A stretch of DNA of 64,000 nucleotides, from positions 18,631,203 to 18,695,202 of the forward strand of contig NC_058162.1 of assembly GCF_020080835.1 (NCBI RefSeq), written 5' to 3'. Positions 11,401-25,154 of the stretch are shown here, piece after piece. The DNA is from Cotesia glomerata. Lineage: Eukaryota > Arthropoda > Insecta > Hymenoptera > Braconidae. Position numbers and translations under genes: made by a program. How positions within the stretch are numbered: position 1 is the stretch's first letter; every line of letters begins with the position of its first letter. The notes beneath the pieces are model-generated. The model had not been told where the DNA came from, ran no database searches, and worked only from the letters and a program-made list of their open reading frames with translations.

Positions 11401-14239
11401 ATATTGACTATTTATTTGTATTAAAATTACAAAACTTATTTTATAACAGCCAAGGTTACTTTATTTATTATAGTTTATATAGTCATTTTTATAGTAATAT
11501 AGTAATAGTCATTTTAAAAATTTTTTTTTTAATAATTATCAATTTGAATATTTTGCGTACATTATACCTTAAAAGTAATAATATTATAATGTTAAACCTG
11601 TTATAGTAAATTATATATTTTGCTCAGGAAGTTTATCATCAGAAAAATAAAAGTTATTAATTATATTTCCGTGAAATGTACAGTTGTCGTATCGTATGTT
11701 TGGATTTTTGCTTGATAACGCTTCTATAGATGCAGACTCTGGTGCCTCAAAATCTGTTAGTTTAGTTTCCGATGTCAGTCGTTTAGTTTCATTTTTATTA
11801 GGCGTAGACTTAAATTTTTGTTGACTTGTTACAAAATTAGTTGATGTTGATGCTGATTTTACATTACTATTTGCATTACGTATTTGCTCGACCCTCATTT
11901 TTTTCTCTGGAGGTTGATTTTCTTTGTCATGAGAAAAAACCGAGATCGGTGGTTTTTTTAAAAAATGACAAGGTTCAGCTGTTTCAACGTCAGAATTTAT
12001 GATTATTTTTTCATTGTTTGCCGAGGTAAAGGAAGGTAATAATGATACTGGTTTTTCTGATCCAAATGAGTTGTCAATTGCCGCCAAAGTGTCATCATCT
12101 AAGCAAAAGTTATCAAACGAATTATCACAATCGGTTTCTGTTGATATAGATTCATGATTTTGAACTGAACTTCCTGTTTTAGTAGAATTAGTTTCACTTG
12201 TAGATGTTTGCGGATTTGTATCTGACGGAAGAGCAACTTTAACTGTATGTGTGATTTTATCAAAGATTTTCTGCCTATTCAGCAAGGAGTTCTCAATATA
12301 ACCTGTAAATATATAGATATAAACATATTATTTAAAATACTTACAAAACATTTATAATTATAATTTTTTTTAATAAATAAAAGTAATAAAAATTAGTAAT
12401 AAAAATTACCTTCTGCTATATTAGCTGATTTCCATCCTCCTAATTGTTTCAACATTGTTACATTTGCTCCAGAGTTTGATATCAATGTAGCTGATGTCCT
12501 GCGTAAGCAGTGTCCTGTTATGTGTAATTCTATGGATTAGTCAACTTCAAATACTCAGCAATAATTTTTGGGATTTGACCTATTTTATTTCTCCCAATTA
12601 CTTGTCGGCAGCATTTACCGTTTGAAAATTGCACGAAAAATCTCTCAATCCCAAAATCTGAAGGCCTTAATGAAATATATTTTTTCACTTTTTCATAAAA
12701 AAGTTGTCCGACTAAAAATTTACGAGGTAGACCATTCTTTGAATCGTTGATAGGAACGAGGTATTTACCGCCAATTTCTTCAATATCAGCAACTTGAAGT
12801 TCTTTTAATTCATCGCATCTGGTAGCTCCACAAATGCCAAAGATTAACACAACCTTAAAATATAAAAATAAAGATAACAATAAATTAATTAATTAAAGAA
12901 TTAATACAATTTATACAAATTTTTATAAATACATACTTTATTGGCTAAATGAGTGTAGTCCGGTGCATTATTTATGAATGACATAACCTCGTCCCACGTC
13001 AAGACAGCAGATTTCTTAGGCTTATGACCTTTGGCGTTATTTTTAACTAGACCCTTTAATTTATAAAACTTACTGATATCAATATTATCTCTGGCATTCA
13101 GCGTCGATTTTAACATAGAATTAACACTCCACAAAGTAGACGGACACAATCTTGTGGATAGACTTTTGAATTAAACAATTAAATTATTTTCCTCAGAATC
13201 AGATAAAGCACTTTTATTTTTTTGTTTCCATTTTTTGTAAGTATTATAGACTAGCGTATATTTATCAGCAGATTTCTTGGGCAAAGTGTCAGTTTGCACA
13301 ATCAATTGTGTTTCCGCATCAAAGCATTTGGTGACTTCTTCTTCATCGGTTGACTCGTCAAATAATTGGTCATGCATTTTCTTATTTTTATTATAAAATT
13401 TTAATCACAATAATTTTCTGAATAGAATTTACCAATAAACATTAGCATTAACTAATTGTAAACAAATTTTGAGGTTATACGAGTGAGAGTAAAAGTAGAG
13501 GTTGTGGATACGTGAGTCGGGTCTTTGTGGTAGTATTGTAGAGGAAATTTCTCATGTATTGAGTGGCAGTACACGCGACTAAGTTTTTACTCCCGCTCTT
13601 CTAGATGGCGCGCGTACTGCTTGACCGAGGAATAAAAATGAAGCTTTCTGCTGCGATATCGCAGCAGAAACTACGTATTTTCGACCGAGGTAGTAAGAAA
13701 ATTTATTTACTGTTAGTTTTGCACGACTCATTATTCAAAGCATTAAAGAAAACTTTCCAAAAAAAATTTTCTTCGCATTTTCTCATTAATTATTTCTATT
13801 TGTTCATTCTCAGAACTTAAACAGTTAGCATACCATTGAAGTGATAATTTAATCAAAATTAATTTTGTAATCTTTTGAAATTTGCTTAATCTAATAGAAA
13901 AAACAAATAACGTCAAGAATCTATAATACTTTTCCCGGAACGTAATATATATGAATCTTGAAAATACGATAACAAGAAAAAAATTCTATTAATTAAATCA
14001 TTTTTTACTTCCCACTAAGAAAATCAATGATTGTTGATCAAATCAAACAAGTATATTTTTTTATGCATGTGCGTTATAGTATTAGTGGATGCTCAGTTTA
14101 TTAGTAGATTTCATAGAAATCTAACTATTGCATTGGTCCTCATGACGAAACTTTTGAAAAATTTTGCTATATTTCGACTCAGTTCGTCAAGCGGATCCAG
14201 AGAATGCACATGGTTCAAAAGTTTATATATGTATGTATG

Positions 14240-14308
<69 letters not shown>

Positions 14309-14342
14309 GACACATATATAGTATTACATTATATATAGTATG

Positions 14343-14431
<89 letters not shown>

Positions 14432-17400
14432 TAGCTGACCCGGCAAACGTTGTTTTGCCATGTGAATAATTTCTAGAGAATTTCTAGTGTAGAAAAAAAA
14501 ATTACTAACTTATTGGAAGTGTATAAGGATGTGGAATATGAGTGAAAAAGGCCTGGAGTGCTATGAACGATGAGGGAATGTTGTTCAAAAATAACAAAAC
14601 ACCAAACATTAATTGTTTTAATTTATTAAAAGTAATAATTATTTATATAATTAATTAATTACATAATATTTATCTCTTAATGCTGCAGTGTGAACAATAT
14701 TTTTTGTTAGCCCGTCTTTAGCTAATATAAACAAACTTGATGGTTTACCCACTCGAGAGCATGCAACGTATAATTGTCCGTGTGAAAAACATGGTGTGCT
14801 CAAATCTAAGCCACAAACAGACATTGTTTGGCCTTGGGATTTATTAATAGTCATTGCAAATGCCAATCTAATCGGAAATTGAATACGCTTAAATTGAATT
14901 GGCACATCTGTGGGTATAATAAGTATTCGTGGTATCAATATATTTTCACCTCGAAACTTGCCATTTAAAATGGTGCCTTCGATAACGTTTTTCATTAATT
15001 TTTTAATGACTAATCGCGTACCGTTGCATAGCCGTGGCGGGTTCAAATTACGAAGCAAAATAATTATAGATCCAACTTTCAATTGTAAGTTATGTGGTGG
15101 CATGCCTGGCAAATCTAGTGAGTTCAAAAACTCTGTTGGAAAATTTACAGCTTCAGTGTCATCGCAAACTATATCAATAGATTTATATGATACCAAGTCC
15201 CCTGGCAATAACTGTTGTATCTTCAGATTTAAAATGTCAACGTCCACATTTTTTGCAGCTAACATTGCTCTTTCTGCAAGCCACTCGAGATTTATGTAAT
15301 TCGTGTGTACATCGGGAAATATTTGTTCAATGAGAGCATCTTGCGAATCAATGATTGTGCAGAAATCATTCGCTAATTTTATGTATCCAGTTTCAGCTAT
15401 AGTGACTTTTCCATCGCCGATATCTAAGAGTTGTTTTGAGAATGTTTCAGCGGATGGATCTTGAAGCATTTGAACGCGCATATTTACTTTCAGCTGTACT
15501 ATTTCAACATTACGCCACAATGTCGATGATTTTAAGCAGGCGTTGATTTCACCAGCGTATGTTGAACGTGGAATGATGGGAAGTGTTTGTCTGAAGTCAC
15601 CTGAAAGGACTAACAGAGTGCCACCAAATAGTTTTTCGTTGTTTTTAATATCTTTCAATGTCCTGTTCAACGCCTCAAGCGAATGTTTGTGTGCCATGGT
15701 ACATTCATCCCAGATGATAATTTTACACTGTTTCAGCACTGTGGCTATGGACGATTGTTTTTTTATGTTGCACACTGCGTCAGGGTTATTTTGAATATTT
15801 AGTGGTAGCTTAAATACTGAATGAGCTGTTCTGCCTCCATTCAATAAAGTTGCCGCAATGCCCGATGATGCAACGGCCAATGCGATGCCATTATTGGATC
15901 GTATTTTGGCGAGAATTAGCGAAATGAGGAATGTCTTGCCAGTTCCACCTGGTACATCTAAAAAGAAGAACCCACCTTGTCCTGCTGAAACTGCGAGCAT
16001 AATGCGGTCGTAAATGGTTCTTTGTTCCTCATTCATTAGTGGGACATTGCGAGTAACAATCGCCGCCATTTCTACAGTGTTGTACTGCATTTCACGATTC
16101 ATTTCAGTGTTCATTAAATCAGTTGCACCTCGATTTGGCGAATTCATACCGAAATGACTGAGTGGTAAGTTGGCAATGATAATGCAAAGATCCTCAATAG
16201 CAATCAATGCTTCATTGTACATATCGTCGCTGAATGTTATCGCTAGATCGTTACACTGTGTACGATGTTGATGCAATATATCATCAGTCATTGAATCTTT
16301 GTGATTATCCCACAATATCTCTGCTCGGGCTGGAAAACATGTAGTCAACACTATAGCGAATAGTAGACAAATTTGTATTGCTGTACAGTTCAATGCTGCT
16401 TCAGCAAGCATATATTCCCACTGTTTGTCATCTTCTAGCAAGCCGAGTGCAAGGCATGCATCTTTATACGTTGTATACTGTTGCCCATTCACTTTACGTA
16501 TATCTTGAAATGACAATGGGGCAGTAACATTAACCAACAATAGTCGAAGATAAAAGCACTTAGTCTGTCTTGGATTCACTGTAAATACTCGCCCCAAGGC
16601 GTTTGATTTGAATAAATTGGGGCATGCATCAACTGGTGAGCCTTGCTTGCAGGGTATCCATTGTTTTGTTTGAGCCCATGTGAAATAGCGTGGTACTTGT
16701 GAATAGAGTAAAGTACGTGCAAAGGCACCAAAATCATCCGCACTCCGAACGATGTCATTTGAAAGCATGAGTTGAATGTTCGAATGGACTTCAGGAACAC
16801 GTTAAAATCTGGATCTGTGCCGATAAGCAAACCGTTCAATGGTTCCGGTGGTGTTTATACAATTACAGGTAGTTGTCCCTGACGCGCAACACATCCCGGC
16901 TGGTTCATTTTTGAATTTCAAAGCATGACAATACGGGCATTCTTTGTCCATAGCACCAATTACTACTTTTGAATGAGCATAATATTCAATATCGGGCTCA
17001 TACTGGAATGCTAGACGCAGAAATGATGTAGCTACAAAAGCTCGATGTGCCTGTTGGCGTTGTTGGTCATTCGCTCTGCGTCTATTGACAGTAAAACGGT
17101 GTGATTGTCGTTGTTCTAATCTCATGACTTCATTGCGTTCAGCTCGTCTATCGTCTGATTGTTCTTGACGCAATTGCGCCATTCTCATATGCGCTCCAGT
17201 ATTTTCTTCCTGAACTTGTTCTTCGGTTCTTTGGGCTCTTCTATTTCGAATGCTTCTTGATTTATTTGTATCACGGCTCAAATTGGCCCCTTTGCGTTTT
17301 GTTGGCATTGTTTACTGTACAATACAAAACACACATGAATAGAACTGATAGAATTATTTAATTATTATCTTTAATTATTATATTAATCATTTATTTTATC

Positions 17401-18532
17401 TTTGATTACATTAAATATACATGTGAAAATTAGATAGTTTCACGAAAGCAAAAAATTTTATGTTTCTTAATTATATCGAAAATACATATTGTTAGAAATA
17501 GTGAAAAAAAAATTCTGTCGAAGTTACCCTGTTTAAAAATATTCATTGAAAAAAATTAAAAAAAATCGCTCTATGTAAATTATATATCTATAGATATATA
17601 CTGAGAAATTAAAATCAATTGAAATTATTGAAAAAAATTCAAATCTAACGATAGTGAATTTTTTTCAATGAATATTTTTAAACAGGGTAGAGCTTTTATA
17701 AGTAAACACAAAAAAAAAATTTCCCAATTGTAATAAAAATCTAACTTTCACCGAATTCGTTTTTCACCATTCCCAACAATATTTTCGTTATAAATAAGAA
17801 AGAATAATTTTCGATTTTATAATAAACGTAAAAAATAATTTATACTTACAACTCAATAGCCGTTGTTTGCGGGAACTCGTGACACGTGTTGAGTATTTTA
17901 GAGGTTATGTAAGTCACTTAATTAACTGATCGTGCGATTTACACTCAAAATTAATAATTTTATTAGTTATTAATAATTATTTATATTCAATAATATTAGT
18001 TATTAATAAATAATTAATAAAGTTACTCGAGAATATATTTGATATGAGAGTTACACTAAGATAGTAAAAATGTTTAACTACTACACTTGAAGCATAAACA
18101 CTAATAATAGCCGAAAACTGTAGAGGTAGCATCTCTACTCCGTGCTGTTTACAGGGTGAGAAGTGACACCGGTAGACACATGGAGGGGATAACTTACCAA
18201 GTGATAATAATTGATGTTATCGAGCGGGATAGAAAATGATAAAATTATGAAAATGACTATTAAAAAGCAAGGGTTGGTGATAAAAAAGTGCAAATTTAGA
18301 GTTGTATGTATTTTTTGATGCCACATAATAAAAAAATAAAAAAAAAAAAATTTTATCAAAAAAATAAAAAACAAATTTTTAGGGTGAACACCCCTTATCA
18401 CTTAGAGGTTAGAAAAATAGATAGTAGCCGATTCTCAAGCTTACTGAATATGCATAAAAAATTTCATGAGAATCGGTCAAGCCGTTTCGGAGGAGTATGG
18501 GAACGAACATTGTGACACGAGAATTTTATATA

Positions 18533-18616
<84 letters not shown>

Positions 18617-21600
18617 GATATAATCGGCATTGTCTCTTCTCTAACTTCCGTAATTCTATACGGATCTCAATAAAACGTAACATACTTATTCTGAGGACAA
18701 TTTCCGAGGTTAAGTTCTAAGATGAGCCAAATCTGTCGATTAGTTTAAAATTGAGAGCAATTCAAAAATTTTCAAAAATCGCAAAAAATTTTCACTTTTA
18801 CCTTATTTCCGTGCAATAACAATGGAACGCGACATCCTATCAGATTTCTGTACATTGCATTTGAAAGCTTATTTAATAAGCTTCAATTTGTGTACTTATT
18901 TATTTCTCCAAATTAAATAGTTTAGGAATAATAGCAATTCAAAAATTTTCAAAATATTTTCAAGATATCTTATCAAAATTCTATAAATGGCATCTGAAAG
19001 CTTATTAAATAAGCTTTAATTTGTGTATCTCACTATGTCTAGGCCAAAAATCACCTGCTTTCTCAGACAGATTTAATGAAATTTTATTTTTGCATTCGTT
19101 TTGACGTCATTGTTGTTTAATCAAACAGAAATTTATTTTTTTTTTCGTATGCAACCCTAGTAGTATTTTTATTATTCATCATGAAATCTACTTCCATTTC
19201 GGCTGCTGAATGGCCTTTTTAGGGTTGCAGTCAAATAGTCAGATTGACAACATTCCGAATTAATAAATTACTAGAACTTAGAAAGTAAATATAAAATATA
19301 ATTTAAAATAAATAATTTGAAAAATTTTAAAATTCCGAAAAATATAATTTTGAATAAAGAAAAAACTAAAGCTATATTAATAGAATCTTTCAAAGTCACA
19401 AAGTCTCAATAAATTAAAAAACATAACAACGAAAATTTTTACGCCAAAATAAATGAACAGACGAACACTCATTTAGCCGAAAAATGTGAATATATAGTTA
19501 TTTGGATGAGTAATTTTCGACCGAATCATTGTATTATTCATATGGATGAGTATTTGGATGAATATACGTCGGAACGAACTTTTTTCGAAATTAAATTAAT
19601 TTTAACTCTTGAGGAATATAAGATTTATGTTTACCTATATTCGATAGCTCGGTGTTTTATAATTTACAAAATTGTTTTTCGGCTAGTATTCTATTTAAGT
19701 TAATGTATTTCATAAACTCTGAATGTAGCGGAATTCTTAATTTTCTAAAGTTTTGATAATTCGGAATGCTTTCGATCTGACTGGTTGACCGCAACCTGTT
19801 TATTAGTGAGTAAAGGAAATACCGCGAAATATTTGAAATAAAAAAAAACTTAAATGAATCCATGATAGAAAATTAATTATAGCTTCAAGATATATTTAAC
19901 AATCCAATATAACTCTGAATTATAAAAATTTCATTTTTAAAAAAGATAAATGAATACATTTTGATACTGGATTTAAAAAATTAATTTTGTTTTGTTTTTT
20001 ATTAAATCAGTTTGTATGCATGGGAGGAACACCAAAGCGGATGGAGAATTTCGCCAATTTCATTATGAAAGAAATAGGTCACAAGCTTCCGACTGGTACT
20101 ACTCTACTGGATATCAGCCAATATTCTTATCGTTACTCTATGTACAAAGTTGGTCCAGTCTTATCAATCAGCGTAAGTATTTCAATTGCCATTGTATATT
20201 GACACTTTAAATAATAAAGAAAAGCCGATATCAATTGAAATGATATCTTTACTTTTATGTTTAATTTTTTTTTTTTTTTATTATATCGATACATTCATAC
20301 TCCCACATGAAATATAATATTAATTCATACAATACCTACTATCATAAAATTTTATAATGCCGTAATGTAAGACGAAGTTTATAATAAACAAATTGAAGAG
20401 AATGCTAATAATATTATTGTAAAGGATTGTTTTGCTTATAATATTGGCATATTTCAGAATTGAGAATAATACGTTCTTAAATTTCTTGATTAAATAATTG
20501 AAAGTAATCCATATTCAAATTTGACTAATAAATTCCATTGATGCGTATGAATTTCAAATTAACATTTCATTGTTGGTATGAATAAAACAACTCAGATAAA
20601 AAAAAAAAAAAAAAAACGATTCACTATATTGCAAAAATTGAAAGCAAATTTACAAAAAATTTCAAATCCAAATTTACTAAAAAAATATCAAGGTACACTG
20701 AAGAAAAAAAAATACTTGCCTTAGAAAGAAAATTTTCAATCCAAGAACAAACTAATTTTAAAGAAAACCGGTTGACTTGATTCAAGTACACAGAAAGAAA
20801 ATTGTACGAAAAATTACGGTGAAAACATCGTAATTTTAGTATAGAACATTGTAGTGCCGGACCAGAACTCAAACATTATAATTTATACGATGCAACATCG
20901 TAAATTTCTATCATACAAATTAAATAGAAGTTTAGGTCACCGAAAAAATAATTCTATATCACCGAGGAATCGAACCCGGTGTCCTCTCCGCCATAAGCCC
21001 AAGGTTTATCCCCTTACGCTATCAGAGGGAAGATCTAAACTTTCTGTTCAGGCACACAATAAGACCCTCCATAAGTAGTTGGTCATCTTTCGGTGGTGGC
21101 GTCGTAAACTACTGGACTCTGTCTCTCTTTTATTAAAACATATAGTATGCGTCCTTATTCACTTGCTCTTACGGAAAAAAAATTACTAAATAACATCGTA
21201 ATTTTCAATAATTCAAATTGAATTCTGTAGACGGCAGCATCATAAAAATCAAGATACTGAAAGTCTAGTCCTGGATAACGATGTTACCATTGTAATTTTT
21301 CATAGGATTTTTTTTCCGTGTATTACTCTTTTTTAAAATCTACTATTATAAGAACAAAAATAGTAATAATAATCAATTGGTACTTTATACTCTTTAGCAT
21401 GGAATGGGAATACCGTCTGTCGGAATATTGTTGCACGAAGTTATCAAACTCATGTATCATGCAAAAGTTCGTGACCCTATATTCATCAGAATCGGAACAT
21501 GCGGTGGAATTGGTCTTGAAGGTGGTACTGTTGTTATCAGTGAAGAGGCGGTTGATGGAATGCTCAAACCATACTATGAAGTGGTAAGAAAATATTCTAT

Positions 21601-24600
21601 TGTTTTATCCATTGTTTCATTTTATCGCTTTAATTTATTTTTTCTTATGTCACTATTTTTTCTTTTTAAAAAGTTAAAGTTTTATTAACCATTTATCAAA
21701 AATATACTTTAATTTTGAAAACTAATAATAAAGAGCTTTTTCTTTCCACATATTGTGTACTTAGCTACTCGGTTTATAATCAAGTTGAATTTATGTTTGT
21801 TATTTCTCTCAAAATTATAAAAAATGTCAAATTTTTGCAGGATTTATTGTAGCGAAAATTTTACTTTCTCAAATGGAGATTTTATTTCTTGACTTAAGCT
21901 TGAAATATTATGTACAAAGACATGTCATAACTTAAAATAATTACATAAAGTTTTAATAAGAAATTTAAAAAAGTTTAGTAAATCCAAGTGCGCATGCGTG
22001 CTTTAAGCGCTCGTTTCATACATAAATTGATCAAAGTAAAGTTTAAATATACAAAAACTTTTCACTAATAACCTTTTAATGCTATTTTGAACTTAATTAA
22101 AATGCTATTTTTAACTTAATTAAAATTACAAAATTGCCTGACTTTGACGTGCTAAAAGTAAAGCACTATCTCAACCGCTTTGGGTTGGAAGAGAAGCAAC
22201 AAAATTAGCACGTGATCGGTTAGAAATGATCTAATGATTTACTGATTTTGTAGGAAATCATCCAATGATCATTTAGAGATTAATTTTTTATCGCTGAGAG
22301 ATCATACGGTGATTAATCATTGATCATTACGCGATAAATTAATAATCATGAAGTGAAAAATTAGCAATCCCTCAATGATCAATTAATGAACTCTGAGTGA
22401 TCAGTTAATGATCATTGAGTGATCAATTTTTTATCACGAGCTGATCGATCATTGATCACTGGCAGGTATCCTATTAATCACAGAAATCAGCGATTGATCA
22501 CTTCAAGATCACTCAGCGATCAATTTATGAACACTAAATGATCATTCGTGATAGAAAATTGATCACTCAATGATCATTTACTGATCACTCAGAGGTCATT
22601 AATTGATCATTGAGTGACTGCTAATTTTTCACTTACCGATTTTTTTTCGGTAGAGGGAACCGATTTTTTTTCGATAGAAGCTACTGGTTTTTTTCGGGAG
22701 CCTTTACCGAAAAAATCGGTAGCCTCTACCGAAAAAAAATCGGTAGCTGCTACCGATCGCCAATCGGTAGCCTCTACCAATTATTTTTTTCCGTGTACAG
22801 TGATCAATTAGCGATCTCTGAATGATCTCTCGTTGATCTATGGTAGACTCATAATTGATCACTTAGTGATCACGTACACTGATAAAAAAATTGACTTGAC
22901 TCAAGAGCCAAACTCTTGAACCAAGAATACTATTTTGAAGAAAATGATTTTCTTGAGTCAAGAGAATAAATTCTTGAGCTAAGAAATTATTCTTGGTCTA
23001 AGAAAATTTTCTTGAGTCAAGAATTTATTCTCTTGACTCAAGAAAATCATTTTCTTCAAAATGGAATTCTTGGTTCAAGAGTTTGGCTCTTGAGTCGTCA
23101 ATTTTTTTATCAGTGTAATGATCAGTTATTGATCAATAATTGATCAATCCATTTTTGTACGGGAGTGTATACACTGTAGTATTAAATGTCTTTAAGGTGT
23201 ATTAAGAAATAAATTTTTATCCATGGCTGCTCAAAAGACAGAAAATTTTTCGAACTGTCAGCCGAAAAATATTAATTGTAATTTTACAAAACAGTATTAA
23301 GCTGCAATTTTCACTACTTTTCATAACGCAGATAAGGAAATTAAATACTAAATTTAATTAAAAATTGATTTAAAAGTAATAATGATGAGTCCTTCATAAA
23401 GACTTGAGAAATCCACTCTATAAGCTATTGCTACCACTTTTTTTTTACGTAAAAATAACAATTAATTATTGAAAAAATTTTTTTGACAAGTTCAGCGATA
23501 ATTTTTGTTTTAAACGATGTATGAATTGTTGTATCATATATATGACTGTCAGGAACGATTCAATGTGATAAAAACATTGGAATTTTGATTTTTAGGCGAT
23601 AAGAAAGCATGTACCTTCGCGCTCGCGTTTGAGACATCCAACAAAATTATTTATAATTTTAGCAAATAGTTTCTGCAAAATTCGATTGCTTTGATTAAAA
23701 ATAGTTAAAATAGTAACAAGTGGAATAAAATCGCGAATTTTTCCCTATTATCCCTTAAGCATGGCAATAAATATTTTTTTTTTTTCGAAATTACAGCCAA
23801 TATTGGGAAAAATGGTTCGACGACCAGCTAAATTGGACAAACAGTTGGTTAAGGAGTTGAACGCAATGGCGCATCCAGAGGATCCGTACGACACAGTAAT
23901 CGGAAAAACTATGTGTACGCACGACTTTTATGAAGGCCAAGGTCGTCTTGATGGTGCATTCTGCGAGTTTACGGAAAATGATAAAATGGAGTATCTTCAA
24001 AAGCTGCAAAAAGCGGGTGTTGTTAATATTGAAATGGAAGCTGTAGCTTTCGCAGCGCTTACGCACCATGCTGGTATTAGATCTGCCATTGTATGTGTTA
24101 CTTTGCTAGATAGACTGAAAGGTGATCAGGTAAATATAAATAAACAAATTACGACTAAAGACTTACACTAAAAATCTTAATAAAGTTCTGTAAAATTAGA
24201 AGTGCACACCTCAAAACCGTTCATTTAATTTAAAAGAAAAAAAACAATTTTATTGTTCATTTTTGAAGTATAATGAATAAGGAAAATTTATTATTTTCAT
24301 TACTGATACGACGAAAAAAATTAGGAAAACGGTTGACCCTAAAAGCCATCCCTGCAACTTTTCGCTAATTCCATACTTCAAGCGCTTAAAATTGAACTTA
24401 TGACGTTTTTGAGCTCTCCGAGCTCAAAGAGATAGCTGTTCCATGCTTTTGAGCTCGAAGAGAAGTTTCACAGAATACAATTTTTTGAATTTTCAAACTG
24501 CAATAACTTTTGAATGAATCAATAGATTTTCTCGCGGTTTATGGCATTCAACGTATTCTTTTGAATCATATGACTTACGGACGTGGCTAAAGGTACGGCT

Positions 24601-25096
24601 CACTGGGACATACGGAAGATGAAAAGTGGGACTTTATCACATCGGTGTGTGGGAAGTTACTACTTTCCGCTCTCCGTATGTCCCAGTGAGCCGTACCTTT
24701 AGCCACTCCGATGACTGACTTTCAAACACAAATTGATCAGACCGAAAATTTTGGAGCAATTGGAAAAAAATTCACTTTTTCCGAATTTTTTCGCCAACGA
24801 TTTCACAAACGAATCAACTGATTTTGACCAGCCTGGCGGCGATCGACGTGGCTTTTTGATGTTAATAGATGTTTAGTTTTTGGAATCGATTGGTTAAGTC
24901 GTTTAAAAGTTATTCTCAAAAAATAAACATTTGACAAAAATTTTTTTTTTTTTATTTTTGTCATTTCTCGGAATCTACTGGTCCAAAACGGTTCGAAAAC
25001 CACAGGAAATCTAAGTTTGATGGAACTTTTTAAAACGCCACTAGTTTGGTTCCAATCGTTCAAGCCGTTCAAAAGTTATAAGCAGTTTACATACGG

Positions 25097-25154
<58 letters not shown>

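Larger units (their letters stand above)
11051..13701 (-). mobile_element. Tyrosine-recombinase (Crypton-like) element with inverted repeats
   Basis: Bounded by 27-28-base inverted repeats, 11051-11077 (TTTTCTTGCTACCTGGTCG then AAAATACG) and 13674-13701 (CGTATTTTCGACCGAGGTAG then TAAGAAAA), differing by one indel and two substitutions. Inside each end is a hairpin: 11108-11170 (arms GATGCCTGCCCCGAC) and 13645-13670 (TTTCTGCTGCGATATCGCAG palindrome). It carries one split, broken tyrosine-recombinase gene on the minus strand. Cryptons are described as lacking terminal inverted repeats, so these may be internal regulatory repeats, or the element may be a variant; end definition is inference. Confidence 0.6.
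14431..18535 (-). mobile_element. Helitron 1, internally deleted
   Basis: Minus-strand 3' end is a short hairpin (GGCAAAACAACGTTTGCC) followed by GGGTCAGCTAG, the CTAG terminus abutting a T, as for Helitrons. The 5' end, near 18535, has AAAATTCTCGTGTCACA; its exact TC is blurred by the TA repeat. The same termini bound Helitron 2. The helicase ORF is intact, but the replication-initiator (HUH) region has been deleted, so the copy is non-autonomous. A mariner-like MITE is nested in its 5' region. Confidence 0.88.
22215..23160. repeat. GATC-rich repeat block with nested foldbacks
   Basis: Dense TGATCA/GATCATT motifs throughout, interrupted by two other elements (22635-22797 and 22876-23116). 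Outside those, the GATC-rich sequence resumes on both sides, so they look inserted into it. No coding capacity; a 65-codon frame across 22614-22811 is an artefact of repeats. Confidence 0.7.

Noticed and set aside
11051..13701. Bacterial or phage integrase acquired by transfer
   Set aside because: The gene is spliced and resembles eukaryotic Crypton recombinases; no bacterial context.
14031..14469. Reading frames of Tyr/Ile repeats over (TA)n
   Set aside because: Pure microsatellite translation; the same applies to 18466-18720 and 58865-59148.
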